From the NCBI GenBank assembly GCA_950022295.1, contig OX465597.1, positions 257,735,016 to 257,799,015 on the forward strand: 64,000 nucleotides of DNA. The letters run 5' to 3'. The stretch is from Bromus sterilis. Taxonomy: Eukaryota > Streptophyta > Magnoliopsida > Poales > Poaceae. Shown piece after piece: positions 32,888 to 45,100 of the stretch. The translations under genes and the position numbers were made by a program. Under the pieces are notes generated by a model, which made no database searches, was not told the DNA's origin, and saw only the letters and a list, made by a program, of their open reading frames with translations. Position 1 is the first letter of the stretch; each line of letters opens with the position of its first letter.

Positions 32888-34348
32888 TTCCACGATTTAT
32901 AATGCCAAAAAAATTCTAGAAAAATCAGAATAAAAATCAGCGTTAAAGAAGCTTCCGAAACCACCAAAGAAGTTCCGGAGGGGGGCCACCCCCTCCCAGG
33001 CGGCCAGGTGGCGCGGCCCCACCCTTGGAAGCGCCATCAGGGCACCTGGGAGGTGGGCCCCACCTCTAGTGCCCCCTTCGGCCTATTTTTACCCCTTGTC
33101 CCAAAAACCCTCGAGAAGAATCCCGCAACGCGAAATACCTCTCGGTTGCGCCGCCGCCGTGCTTCCAAGATTGGGAGCACCAGAAGACCTCTTGCCGGCA
33201 CCCTGCAGGAGGGAGGATTGACCTTCGGGAGCTTCTCCACCACCATGGACGCCTCCCGGATGTGTCATGAGTAGTTTCCCTTGGACCATGGGTCCATGAC
33301 CAGTAGCTATGTGATGTATTCTTTCCATCCTTGTTCTTCAATGTTTAGACATTGTGAGCTGCCCTACAAGATCAAGGCACCTATGTAATTTTCCTGTTGT
33401 TGCTATGCTGTGTTTTCTGGGATCCGATGGATTATGAGATTATGGTCAGATCGTGATGAGTTATATATTTGGTTTACCCTTTATATTTTGTTCTTGAGTA
33501 ATTCTTGCTTGTTCTCCATTGCTTTTTATTGCTTTGGCCAAGTAGTAGATAGTGACTCCAAGAGGGAGCGTTATGCATGATTGTGCGTTCATGCCCCCCG
33601 ATGTTTAGCTTCAGTGACAGAAACATGAGACTGGGGGATGTGATGTTTCCACCAGGGAGAAAACGACGGTGCTTTTAACCACGGTTGCAAGGATTGTTTA
33701 CCTTACGCATATATTGTTAATGCAATTCTCTGTTCCTTTGAGTTTACACTTTGGGTGGGGCTCGCAACTTAATACCAGCGAGATGTTCTAGATAGATATC
33801 TCAAGGTGGATGATTAGTAGTAGATCCAAATGGATTTCGGTCTACTTGTCTTGGTGTACCGCCCATACTTTTGTGCCTCTTAATTTCAAGTAGAATAATT
33901 AGAATTGCGGTGCATTTATAATTCTGTCAATTGCCCAACTGTAATTTGTTCACCCATCTTAGTTGTTTATTGTATTTTGGGAGAGAGACATCACTAGTGA
34001 ACAACATGGGCATATTTCCACCATTGTTACACCTTCACTTTTATTTACTGTTTTTATCTTCGGTTGCAATTATCACTATCATTATCTCTTGCGTTTGACC
34101 CTTTGTAAACGATAAGGCCGGAGAAATTGAAAACCTCTCTGAACTAGTTGGGAGAAAAGCTATATGTTGTGTGTGCTGGTCCACGTCAACCTCATCTCCA
34201 TCCGGCAACTTAATATCTGGCGTCGTGGACACCTACTTGCAGAATTCGGAGTCTGCCTATTCAATAAACCTTGGTATCTTCATCGAGGGAAACTTGCTGC
34301 TAGGCTACATCTCAACCTTCCACTTGGGGTAACCAACGAGGGGCGAGA
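32888..34348 (+). repeat. Plus-strand Athila-like LTR, 5' tip missing
   Basis: It aligns with 34600-35529 plus 36907-37223 and, inverted, with 22593-24209. It lacks the TGATACGTCC tip. The breakpoint is a head-to-head join with the minus fragment at ~32887, so 32383-32870 and ~33880-34348 form an inverted repeat of LTR 3' halves. It ends near CCATCA at 34348. Confidence 0.7.
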
Positions 34349-34429
34349 AGCCATCACTTGTCACCACATAAATTATCTTTGTTATCATTTACCTACTCGA
34401 GGATGAGAAAAAAATAAGCTTGGGGATGT
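34349..34429 (+). other. Last 80 bases of an internal region with polypurine tract
   Basis: TTACCTACTCGAGGATGAG and the tract AGCTTGGGGATGT match the pre-LTR segment at 59857-59896 of the complete element. With an LTR on each side, this is all that remains of the interior of an element whose body has been deleted. Confidence 0.75.
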
Positions 34430-37223
34430 TGATACGTCCCAAACGTATCTATAATTTCTGCTTGTTCCATGCTTATATTGGTGATATTGCTATGTGTTTT
34501 GCTACACTTTCATACCTTTTGGAACATATTTGGACTAACCTACTAACTTTGTGCCCCACTGTCAGTTTGTGTCTGCTGTTGTCTGTGCATTGCAGGAAAA
34601 TGTCAAACATAAAAGTGCTCGAAAAAATCCAGAAAAATCAGATAAAAATCAGCAGTACGGAAGTCTCCATAAGCTCAAAGCGGGGCCAGGGGGAGGCCGC
34701 GCCACCTGGACACCTGGTCTGGTGGGGCCTCCCCAGGTGCCCTCATTTCACCTATATATTTTCCCTGCTCCGAAAACTCTCGGAGAGACCCCCGTTACGC
34801 GATTTTGTCGACTGTTCCATCGCCGCCGCGATTTCGATCTCGGGATCGCCATGAGAAGCTGTCCCGGCACCCTGCCGGAGGGAGGATTGACCTCCGGAGA
34901 CCTCTCCACCACCATGATCATCTTTGAGATGTGCCGTGAGTAGTCCCCCTTGGACCATGGGTCCATGACCAGTAGCTATGTGATGTCTTCTCTCCAATCT
35001 TGTGCTTCAATGTTTAGCCCTTGTGAGCTGCCAATCATGATCAAGGCCACTATGTATTAGTTTTTGTTTTCCTGGGATCCGATAGATTATGAGATTATGT
35101 TAAGTGTGTGATGAATAATATATTTTGTTTACCTTTATATTTTAGTTCTTGAGTGTTCTTGCATGTTCCTCGTTACGTTTGTTGCTTTGTTCGAGTAGTA
35201 GATTATAAATACAAGAGGGAGAGTTATGCATGATTGTGGGTTCATGCCCCCCGATGTCTAGATTGAGTGAAAGAAACATGAGACTAGGGGATGTGTTGTT
35301 GCCTCCAGGGAGAAAACATCGGTGCTTGTAACTGCGGTTACAAAGATTGCTTACATTATTCATAGAGTGTTAAGGAAGTCGTCCGTTGCTTTGAGTCTAC
35401 AGTTTGTCTGGGTTCGCAAATTAATACCAGCGAGATTTTCTGGATAGATATCTCAATGTGGATGATTAGTGAGTAGATGCTGATGGATAAATAGTCTACT
35501 TGTCTTGGTGTAATTTCCACATGATTGAGTGATGACCCTCAACTGTAGGGGATCGAGATAGTCTTCGCGGGTAAGATAACCCAATTTATTGATTCGACAC
35601 TAGGGGAGCCAAAGAATATTTATAAGCTTTAACAGCTGAGTTGTCAATTCAACCGCACCTGAAATATACTTTCTTGCAACACAATATTAATAGAAAATGT
35701 GATATAATAGTGGTAGTGGCGACAACAAAAGTAAAACAGCAAAAGTAACGACTAGTGACGAGCAAGATTAAAACATTGTAGGCTAGGGAGATGGATGGTT
35801 GGGAGCTGCTTGGATGAGAGTGAACATGTAATAGATTTAACATGGGGCAAGGCACACAGAAAATCAAGGATCATCTAGGCAAATATCAAACATTAGGCAT
35901 GTATCCCGTAGGTAGTTGTGCGTGCTTGCAATAAGAACTTGCACAACATCTTTTGTCCTACCATCCCGCTACGAACGGGGCCAAAAGGAACTTATGGAGA
36001 ATAAGGTGCTCCTGTCAAAGACCACCGGAACAAAGCATTAACACTCAATGGATACATGAAATCCTCAAATTATGGACCATCCCCTTTGGTGTCCCAAGCT
36101 GTCACCTTTGGGATCGCCGGTACCGGACCATAATAGATGCATAGAACTCATAGATAGGATAATGAACATAAATATACTCATGAAAACAAAAGTGGTTCAG
36201 ATCTGAAAACATGGCACTCGGGCCCAAATTGAGAAGCATTAAGAGCAACAAGTTGTAGAAAAGATGATAAATACCAAAGTAGATGATAGGAAACATGCCC
36301 CCAAAAGTCTAACGAACTATTACATGATCTAACTCATCCAATCCCTACCATCCCCTTTGCCTACAACAAGGAATTACTCACACATGTGAAGAGAAATCAT
36401 GGAGGGAGGATGGAGTGGTGGTGATGACGTCGATGGCGATGATCTCCCCTCACCGGAGGACAAAACAGCCTCCAGATTAGCCCTCCCGAAGAAGAACAGA
36501 GGGTGGCGGCGGCTCCGCGACGGAAACTGGGAAAACAACTTCTGTTCTGGGGTTTTCGCGTCACAGGAATAAATAGGAGGCCAGGTAGGGAACCAGAGGA
36601 GGTGGGAGCCCCCCAGGAACCCCCCGGCCCGGCCAGGGGTGGGGCCGCGCCAGCAGGGCGCCTAGGGCCCGTCTGGCCCAACTTATGGCACATGGAAGCT
36701 TCTGGTGCGTGTATTTTCTGTGAATTTTCCCGGAATTTTCTAAGGCACCTAAAAATTCATAATCCTGCACACAATAAAACCATACAGGCAACTCTGCTGA
36801 AAACAACATCAGTCCGGGTTAGTTTAGTTCAAATCATGCAAGAATGAGGTCCAAACAATAGAAAAAGTGTTTGGAAAAGTAGATACTTTTGGGACGTATC
36901 ATTGAGCCTCTAGCTTTCTTGTAGCATAATTAGCATTGCGGTGCGTTTATAATTCTGTCAATTGCCCAACTGTAATTTTTTCACCCAACATAGTTCTTTT
37001 CTTCATTTGGGAGACATACATCACTAGTGAAAGTCATGGGACCCCGGTCCATATTTCCATCTTAGCTTACACCATTCACTATTATTGATTTCATTTCCTT
37101 TCCGTTGCAATCACCACTACTATTTGCACCTTGTGTTTTGATCCTTTGTAAACAACAAGACCGGCGAGATTGAAAACCTCTCTAACTCATTGGGAGAAAA
37201 ATTATTTTCTTTTGTGTGCAGGT
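34430..37223 (+). repeat. Athila-like 3' LTR, split by a solo LTR and truncated
   Basis: It starts TGATACGTCCCAAACG at 34430 and runs to 35529, then continues from 36907 to ~37223 (TGTGTGCAGGTC). There its last ~170 bases are missing and the minus-strand interior of another element begins. TTGAG at 35525-35529 and 36902-36906 is the TSD of the inserted solo LTR. Confidence 0.82.
35530..36901 (-). mobile_element. Solo LTR of the 24-31 kb Athila-like family (1,372 bp)
   Basis: On the minus strand it starts TGATACGTCCC at 36901 and ends GGGTCATCA at 35530, with the perfect 5-bp TSD TTGAG on both sides and no internal sequence. It is homologous to the LTR at 29968-31347. Solo LTRs form by recombination between the two LTRs of one element. 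Confidence 0.92.
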
Positions 37224-37253
37224 CAAGGTGAGACTTATCAACTCCCCCAAGCT

Positions 37254-39036
37254 TAGCATATTGCTTGTCCTCAAGCAATTCAGTTCAACGAACTAGACGC
37301 GATAAAGAAATCTTTGACAAACTCTTTTGCTTCATAAGATGTATATAACCATGTACTACGAAAAGAGTTTAGCAAGTATTGAAACAATGCTATAAGGACA
37401 ATGCACGAAGCAATCCTTCTTTCAAGTGATCAATCACAAACAACCAAAAGTAAATAATATGCTGCCAAAAATCAAGACAAGATCACAATCCACATAGCTT
37501 GGACATATCAGAGTGGTATCTCGCTAGCCTCCATGACTAAAGCAAAACATAATTGCAGAAACTCCTCTGGAGTTTTAATGGAGACTAGAACTAAGAATTT
37601 CAAAACAAGCAATATCACAATCATGCATAAGACAATGTGGTGCTTTGGGACAATGCATGTTACACTAAGAATGACAATTATGCTCTCAATAGTTGGTGCT
37701 TTGAAGAAAGAAGAGGAGACTCTCGAACCGTGGCTTTTGATGGCAAGGTTGAAAACCCGTGGTTGGAAGCAAAGACTAAACATGTAATAGAGCTCTTGGT
37801 TTTGAAAATAGAGATAATTTTTTTGAGAAGTGCAACTTTCCAGTCAACGGTGAACGGTAAAGGTCTGCCAACATCTCCCATGCCAACCATATTAATGCCT
37901 TTTTGCTTACACTTTTGTTCCCTTATCCACGTATCATTTGACGGTGCCTTTTTTATTTTGCCTCAAGTATGGAAGGAAATTTATCGTTCCATCTATCATT
38001 AGCAACATTTGGCCCATTTCAATCCATCATCAAGTGTAGGGGAGGTGTAACTCTTTTTTTTATAAATTTTACTAGTTAAAACTTCCGTCAAAATATTTTT
38101 GTCATGGTAGATACTGATTTTCCCTCACCGCACCATGAGCTTCTACGGTTACAAAAGGGAAGCTTTTGAATAAATTTCGAGAAGGCACAAGAAAGTCTAA
38201 GTTCAGGGTGGCCGGTAAATACCATATATAGGAAGGTATGGTGGACTCAAATAGAATAACTGGTTTGAAAAGGAGTTTGGATACACAAGCAGAATTCCGC
38301 TTAGTGCGAGCGAAGGCTAGAAAAAGACTGGGAAGCGACCAACTAGAGTGTAATAAAACTCATTATCATGCAGAGCGACAAAGCAACATTGAATCGGGCA
38401 TGAAAGTGTTATAACTATTCTGAAACAAAAAGATCATCAAGGCATGATAGAATTTTTAGTCATAAACATGTATGAACATGTGCCAAGTCAATCCAATAAT
38501 TCTCTGAATGGAAATACCACTTCAATATGCCAAACAATGAACAATGCAATGCATGTAAATCATTTCAACAACACATTATGCACTCTAGCTATTTGAGATC
38601 AGCCACAAAGAAAGCATGAACCACTAGGAAAGCATTTTAAACATAGCACTATGTCGCTACAAGCGGGTCTCTAGATCATAAGTATAGGCATATGTACAAA
38701 AGTAGAAACAAGAAGAGTTCATTACTGCCTTGTCACTTGCACGATCGAACATGGGAAATATAATCAAATGCCATCACGGACTTGAGCTGAACTCTGAAAA
38801 CAAAGCAAACTAAAGAGAGAAAGTAAATCTTTTTGGGGTTTTTCAAAGGTTTAACGAAAGCAAAAGAAAGCAAAATCTTTTCGTTGTTTTTGAAAATTAA
38901 AGGGAACAAAGAAGAACGGGCAAAAACTTTGAAAAGATTAAAGCGAACAAAATAAAAAACGGATAATACAATACAATAGAGAGAAGGGCGCCTACACCCC
39001 CAAGCTTAAGCTTTTGGCCTAAGTTGGTAACAACTA
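37254..39036 (-). other. Non-coding 3' region of the minus-strand Athila-like copy
   Basis: Inverted counterpart of 28029-29954, with scattered substitutions and indels. I see no conserved reading frame. Confidence 0.65.
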
Positions 39037-40032
39037 CTAACCCAAGGAGCCTCCTACTCCGGGGTGGTATGGGTGAGTCCAAGGGTCATATGAGGCTTCT
39101 GGCGCGTACACCAAAGTCCTCGGATCCTCCCACGAAGAAGGATTCTTGCTCCAAGCAGAGGAAGACCCTTCACAAAAACGGGTGACGGTCTCCCCCTGGA
39201 AAGGTGGAAACTCACCGTGCTCCTCCTCGTCGGGCACAACCCCCTCCATGGGGTTATGAAATTGATACTGTACCACGAACTCATCAAACTGGATAACATC
39301 AAAGGACTATTCGTTCCATCAAGAGAACTAAAAAAAAGAGGTGCATGTAGACGGATCTCGCGATTCGCGGATGATTCGAAACACAAGATATAAACAAGGT
39401 TAAAAAACTCGAAAGTCCTGGTAACAAACTCGTGCCTCTTCATCGCAGCAAGATCAAAACATAAATAAATAAAATGCTTATCATCAGGGTGTCGGGTGCC
39501 ATTAAGAGACTCAAGGATAAGTGTGGCGTAAACGCCACCTAATAAGTCTCCCTTATTACCATTCATAGCAATGCGTCGAGAAATTAAGGCACCCACATTA
39601 TACTCATTCTTCCCTGAGAGGGCGTTTACCAGGATAGCAATATCTGGTGTAGAACTGTTTCTCGTGTTGTCACGAGCTAACACCCCTCTAGAAATAAAAT
39701 ACGCGAAATACCTGAGGTGGGGGAACAAGATGCTGGAAATATCTGAACGATGAATATCCCTCGTCTCGTGGCTACAAAGAGAGTTGAAGAGGGTTCTCAG
39801 CTCAGAAGGCTGATAGTTCATCTTTGCCGTCTGTCCAACGTTCGACACACCTATTATTTCACAAAATCTTTCTAAATACTCGGTCAAAAGATCATTGTAA
39901 ATTTTAAACTCAATAATACCAGCATCATGATTATATTCGAAACTATTAATAAAACAAGAGGTGAGCTTATGATACTGAGTAACACGGCATGTTGCTAGCC
40001 GTGTCAAACATGCATTGGCACAAAGGCCACAT
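39037..40032 (-). pseudogene. Second ORF of the Athila-like family, minus-strand copy
   Basis: This copy is open for 317 codons (40007-39054) with CFINSFEYNHDAGIIEFKIY, ISSILFPHLRYFAYFISRGV, YNVGALISRRIAMNGNKGD and FDLAAMKRHEFVTRT. The correct tail (FHNPMEGVVPDEEEHGEFPP) continues in another frame (39276-39037), so a single frameshift lies near 39330, in a run of eight A/T. Reading frame upstream of the ATG is also open, so the true start lies beyond the CACTA insertion at 40036. The function is unknown. It is the better of the two copies for homology searches. Confidence 0.72.
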
Positions 40033-40035
40033 AAT

Positions 40036-40440
40036 CACTACTAGGGAAATAGCTATACATGGAAACCTTATTAGTGACGCATATATTAAGCCATGCGCCA
40101 CCATCTGTTAGGGGCGGCGCACTGCTTCAGAATGCGCAACCAATAAGCCCTTAGGGGTGGCGCATTATTTTCCAGTCCGCCACCCCTAAGAGTGGGCCAG
40201 CTTGGATGAGCTTATACGTGGCGCATTTGGTGAAATGCGCCACCTCTAAGAACCTTATAGGTGGCGCATTCTCCCAATGAGCCACCCCTAAGAGCTTATG
40301 GGTGGCGCATATTGGGAATGCGCCACCTATAAGGTTCTTTGGGGTGGCGCAATCTCCAAATGTGCCACCCATAAGCTCTTATGGGATGCGCATTTGAAGA
40401 ATGCGCCACCACTCAGATGCAATATGCGCCACTAAATACC
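40036..40440 (+). repeat. CACTA terminal and subterminal repeats
   Basis: After the CACTA tip there are about a dozen copies of GGTGGCGCA/TGCGCCACC in both orientations, spaced 20-40 bases apart (for example 40155, 40217, 40262 and 40303). Transposase binding sites of CACTA elements are arranged like this. Confidence 0.85.
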
Positions 40441-41056
40441 TTGAGCTTCCGTTATCTACTCCACCCCACCTACCACCTCTCATTCACTCCACACACTTCT
40501 CAAACTAGATCCACTCTTCTAACCATAGATCTATTCGGTTTTCTCCTCCTCCCGACCTCATTTCTTCCATTTATGCATCCATACTTGGAATTAAATTTAC
40601 TTTCTTTTCATATTAAAGTAAGTGGACCTCCTTCCCAACTCTTTTCTTCCATCTATATATCACCATATACTTGCCTTTATTAGCTTGGGGTTTGTTGTAT
40701 ATGTGAAGCTTGGGTTTGATGTATATGTGAAGCTTGTGGTGGTTTGATGTATATGTGAAGTGTATATGTGAAGGTTGTGGTGGTTTGATGTATATGTTAA
40801 TCTTGTGGTGGTTTGATGTATATGTGAAGCTTATGGTGGTTTGATGTATATGTGAATCTTATGGTGGTTTGATGTATATGTGTATCTTGAGTTGCCAATG
40901 TTTTGCCGAAATGTCGATTCATTTCCATTTCGGCAAATTTCTGGCGCACTCTCCGCATGCTCCCATGCATTATTAGGGAAGGTAATGCCGATTTTTTCCG
41001 GCGACGACTGTGATATATAATTGTGTTGCTCTCTCTGTGCACACAAGCGATCGATC
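40441..41056 (+). repeat. 5' non-coding region of CACTA with a ~30-bp tandem repeat
   Basis: Between ~40685 and 40890 the unit GGTGGTTTGATGTATATGTG is repeated about six times with a variable linker (AAGCTTAT, AATCTTAT, TAATCTTG). The first part (40441-40680) is C/T-rich leader. No coding frame is credible. Confidence 0.8.
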
Positions 41057-42120
41057 ATGGTCCGCAAGATGCTGAACGATATCACCATGGCTAGGTGGAT
41101 GCAATGTGCGACAAACGACATGCTAAGGAATAATAGGTCGGATATAAGATGTCCGTGTAGGAGATGCAAACTGTAGTGCGTGACCAAGCCCGATTCCGGA
41201 ATATTGCAAAGACACCTAAAGTGTAATGGTTTGTTGGATGGCTACACATGGTGAATAAGTGATGAAGCTGGTGAGAAGACGAAGAGCATCCCGTACATAA
41301 TCATGAAGAAGATGCCGCAGAAGATCATGTAGATCAAGATGCCGGACATGAAGATCAAGATGTTGGACATGAGGATTCAAGCTGGGTGCGGGACCCTCAT
41401 GTTCAAGAGCTTCTTGTCAAAGAGGCGTTGAACGCAAGAGGTGCAGCTAGAGAGAAAGCCAAGATGGCGCATCTCGAGAAAGACGCGGCTACGAAGTTAT
41501 ATGAAGGATGCATCGACGGGGATACCCGCTTGAATGTAACACTTTGGGCTATGGAGATGAAGGAAAAACACAAATGGACCGACGAAAGCTTCGATGATAA
41601 CATGGCATTTTGGCACAATCGTCTTCCGAAGGGCAACACGTGCCCAACTAGTATCCTTGAGGCCAAGAAAATCCTGTGCCCTCTCGATCTTCCGCACGTT
41701 AAATACCACGTCTGCATAAAATGATTGCATGATCTATTGAGGTGAGGACGAAGAGAAAACCACATGCTCGGTGTGCGGTGTTAGTCGATACAAGAGAGGG
41801 AAGAAAGTTCCTAGAGAAGTGGTAAGGTACTTTCCGATCACTCCTCGTCTGCAGAGGTATTTCATAGATCCCGAGGAAGAAAAGCTCATGAGCTGGCACA
41901 CAGATAGAAAGAAGCTAAAAGAGGATGACCCGAATCCGGATCCGGAAAAGGAGGACATGCTGAGGCAACCTTCATATGTTAGCCAATGGACTGCGTTGGA
42001 CCTCGAATACCAAGATTTTGGGGAAGAACCAAGGAACCTCAGGATTGGTGTGAGCGCCGATGGAGTCAATCCGTTTGGCGGCCAGAGCAGCACACACAGT
42101 ACCTGGCCCGTGTTTGTATG

Positions 42121-45100
42121 TGTAACACCCTCAGAGTCTGTAACAGTAATCACTCTTCATCATGATCATTATCATTGTTAATCGAGCCTTGATCATTTTT
42201 TAATCAACACAAACACAAAATGCCTTTTCATGAATATTAAAAATATGTGATAAATAAAACCTTGTCCAAAATTGGTGCTACCACTTTTAATAAATCCCAA
42301 ATAATCATTGGACCATGCTAGAACACCAATGGGAATTTATTGTGCTATAAAATAAATCCAACAATTAAAACAGTAGGAAAACAGTGACATTTAATACATT
42401 TTTAATAAAAACAAAAATGCAAAAGATTTATAAAAAGTCCCAATCTTTTTGTGGAGCTCTAGTTTTGTGCAATGTAAATTATGTAGCAAGTTACAAGTTT
42501 TATAATATTTCTAAAATAGCTAAAACAAATCAAAACAGAAAATAAAAAGAAATCAAAAGAGAAAACAAAATAAAAGAAAAACTCCTAACCTACGCCCCTG
42601 GCAAGGCCCACCCCGGCCCACCTCGTCTTCCCCTACTTGCTCCCCTCCAATACCCCACCCGCTCTCTTCGTCGTGGCGGCACCGCCGTGGCTGAGCCATG
42701 TCGGACGCCCCCACCTCCCCTGGGCCGCCTTGAGGATAAGGGAAAACCCTCCCCTACCCCTTAGACATGACAACATTCATTCCCCCCTCCTCCTCGCATT
42801 GCTCTCGCTGGGGGAAAACCCACCCGCGCCGCCGTGGCCATGGATGTGAGCTCACGTGGCCAGTGAGCTTGTCTCGCCTCTCCACTGTGTCTACTCGCCG
42901 CACCATCGTCCACTACATCATCACGCGCGTGTAATCGAACCGAGGCGCGTCGCGGGAGACGTCATCGTCGTCATCTTCAACGTCGGGCCGGCGAGATCCT
43001 CGATCAAATTCGCCGCCTCTAGCCCTCCCCGAGCCTGTTGCTCTCCTCTACAACTCCTCGGTGAGCTGCTGCACCATCGCCAATTGCCCCCGTGGCCTCA
43101 TTTTCGCCATTCCCGTCCCCGCCATTGTAGCCGTGAGGTCGCCGCCGTGGAGGGGTTCACCGTCGTGGCGTAGAGCCCGCGTTTGAAACGCCAAACGCGT
43201 CGTCGCGTTCTGCATGCTTCTATGAGCCAAAACCAGTAGCACCCGCCCAACCCAACGCGCTAGAACGACGTCCCTGTCGAGTCCGTATACTGATCTCCGC
43301 CGTCGTCGACCGTGGCGGCATCTCCGACCACCTCTGGCCACGGGACGGCCACCGTTCGACGCGCGAAGAGCTCCTCTTTCGAACGCCACCAACCACGCCT
43401 CCTCCTGTGTGTTATGGTGAGCGCACAGCCTCGCCGGAGCAACTCTGGTGATAGCCGGCATGCCCCTTGTGTCACCGCCATGTAGGCCCGCCCTGTCAGT
43501 TGGGCCATTAGCAGTTAACCACAACCCCTGTGCCACTGACATCGGGCCCCACTCCCGCTAATAACCCCTCGTTTTAAATTAAGTTGAAAACCCTTCTGTA
43601 TCACTAACCTGTGGGCCCTAGTCCATTAACTTAATCCCTAGTTAATTATAATAGTTAATTAAATATGTGCCACTGACCAATGGGCCCCCCTGTTTATTGG
43701 TTTAATTAAAAATGTAATTATAAATTGAGTGTATGACATGTGGGCCACCCTACTGTTTTAATTAAAAAATGTTAATAATACTATGAGGCTGACATGTGGG
43801 TCCCAAATGTCAATTTGAACAGTCAACCACTGTTCTAGATAATGTTAGGATTTAAATAATAAAAGAAATTCAGAAATTGAGTTAATTTGATTTAAACTTT
43901 GGAAATTCAATATCTTTTAAACCTTAACTCGGATCGAAAAACTTTATACATGAAAATTGATCAGAAAAATATAAAGAATACGGATACGCTACCCATACCC
44001 CAACCACACCCCTCTAACATACCGTACCTGGGACTTTCCCCTTCGGATCATCTGTCCGGTAATTACCCGGTACCGATAAGCTATTCGGATGAATTTATTC
44101 TGAACACGAAAGTTCTTCATAATGGATCAACTAACACGGATACACCTTTCACATGTTTGTCGGATGTCCACGACACCTCCGGCATGGTACCTTCCCTCTC
44201 CGGACACCCTGTCCGATAATCACCCGGAGCTGGCAGTTCATCCCCGGATGATTTCCCGCCCCGAGCATAACATATTGCACTGCGTTAGAACAACGTTATC
44301 AATGCATATTTCTTTCCATTCATCTGGTTGTTATGATTGCTTTGTATTTATTGTGTTTATTCCCTCCTTATTCTTCCGTAGACCTCGCTGCTACCGCCGA
44401 CTACACTGCTGCCGGGTACGACTACTTCGTCGACGACCGTACCCCTCCCGCGAGCTTCCAGGCAAGCAGAGCCATTCTCTTCCCCAGATATCGCCTATCT
44501 TTCCGTACATTTCTTGCACTAGGCATTACTGTTGCTGGTACAATTACAATCCTATTCAATTTCATAGCCTGTTTTTGTCGCCCCTTGATGTACCTTCTTT
44601 TATCCAATGCTGCCTTATAAATATATATATAATATTCAGCAGTAAACCCTGCGCATTGTTAGCTAGGTTTATAATAGCGGGCCGTGATCACTCTGGTGAA
44701 TGAACGCGGATTAGAATTATTATAACTGCAAAAGGTACGGATCAATGTAGATGCCCTAGGGAACCTACAACGGCGAGACTCTGCCGAGTCGCTTCGACTT
44801 TGATTTACGAGTGGACTAACTCATATATCACTCGCGTCGGCTCAGTAGCGTAGCCTCACTGGGATGATATGAGGGTATTCCTCTTTAGTTTATTCCGCTG
44901 GTGTCTCGGCACCACCGAGGTGATACGAGAATATTCGTCTTTAGTTCATTCGCTGATGTCTCTGTCGAGCCATCTCAAGTGTAACATCGAGGGTGATTCC
45001 TCCTGGTTTCACTTGATGGTAGGCACTCGAATCAACTGGTGTCCTTACAGGTAAGGAGTCGGGTGACCCAACGGTTCCCGCGCAGGGTATCTTAGAGGAA

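Larger units (their letters stand above)
37224..40035 (-). mobile_element. Minus-strand interior of the 24-31 kb Athila-like family
   Basis: Reading leftwards: second ORF (40032-39037), non-coding region (39036-37254), polypurine tract (37253-37241), then only about 14 bases of LTR start (TGATAAGTCTCACC) before the break. It is the inverted counterpart of 27110-29967. On the right it is cut by the CACTA element at 40036, inside the second ORF. The other half of the ORF is not in the window. Confidence 0.82.
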
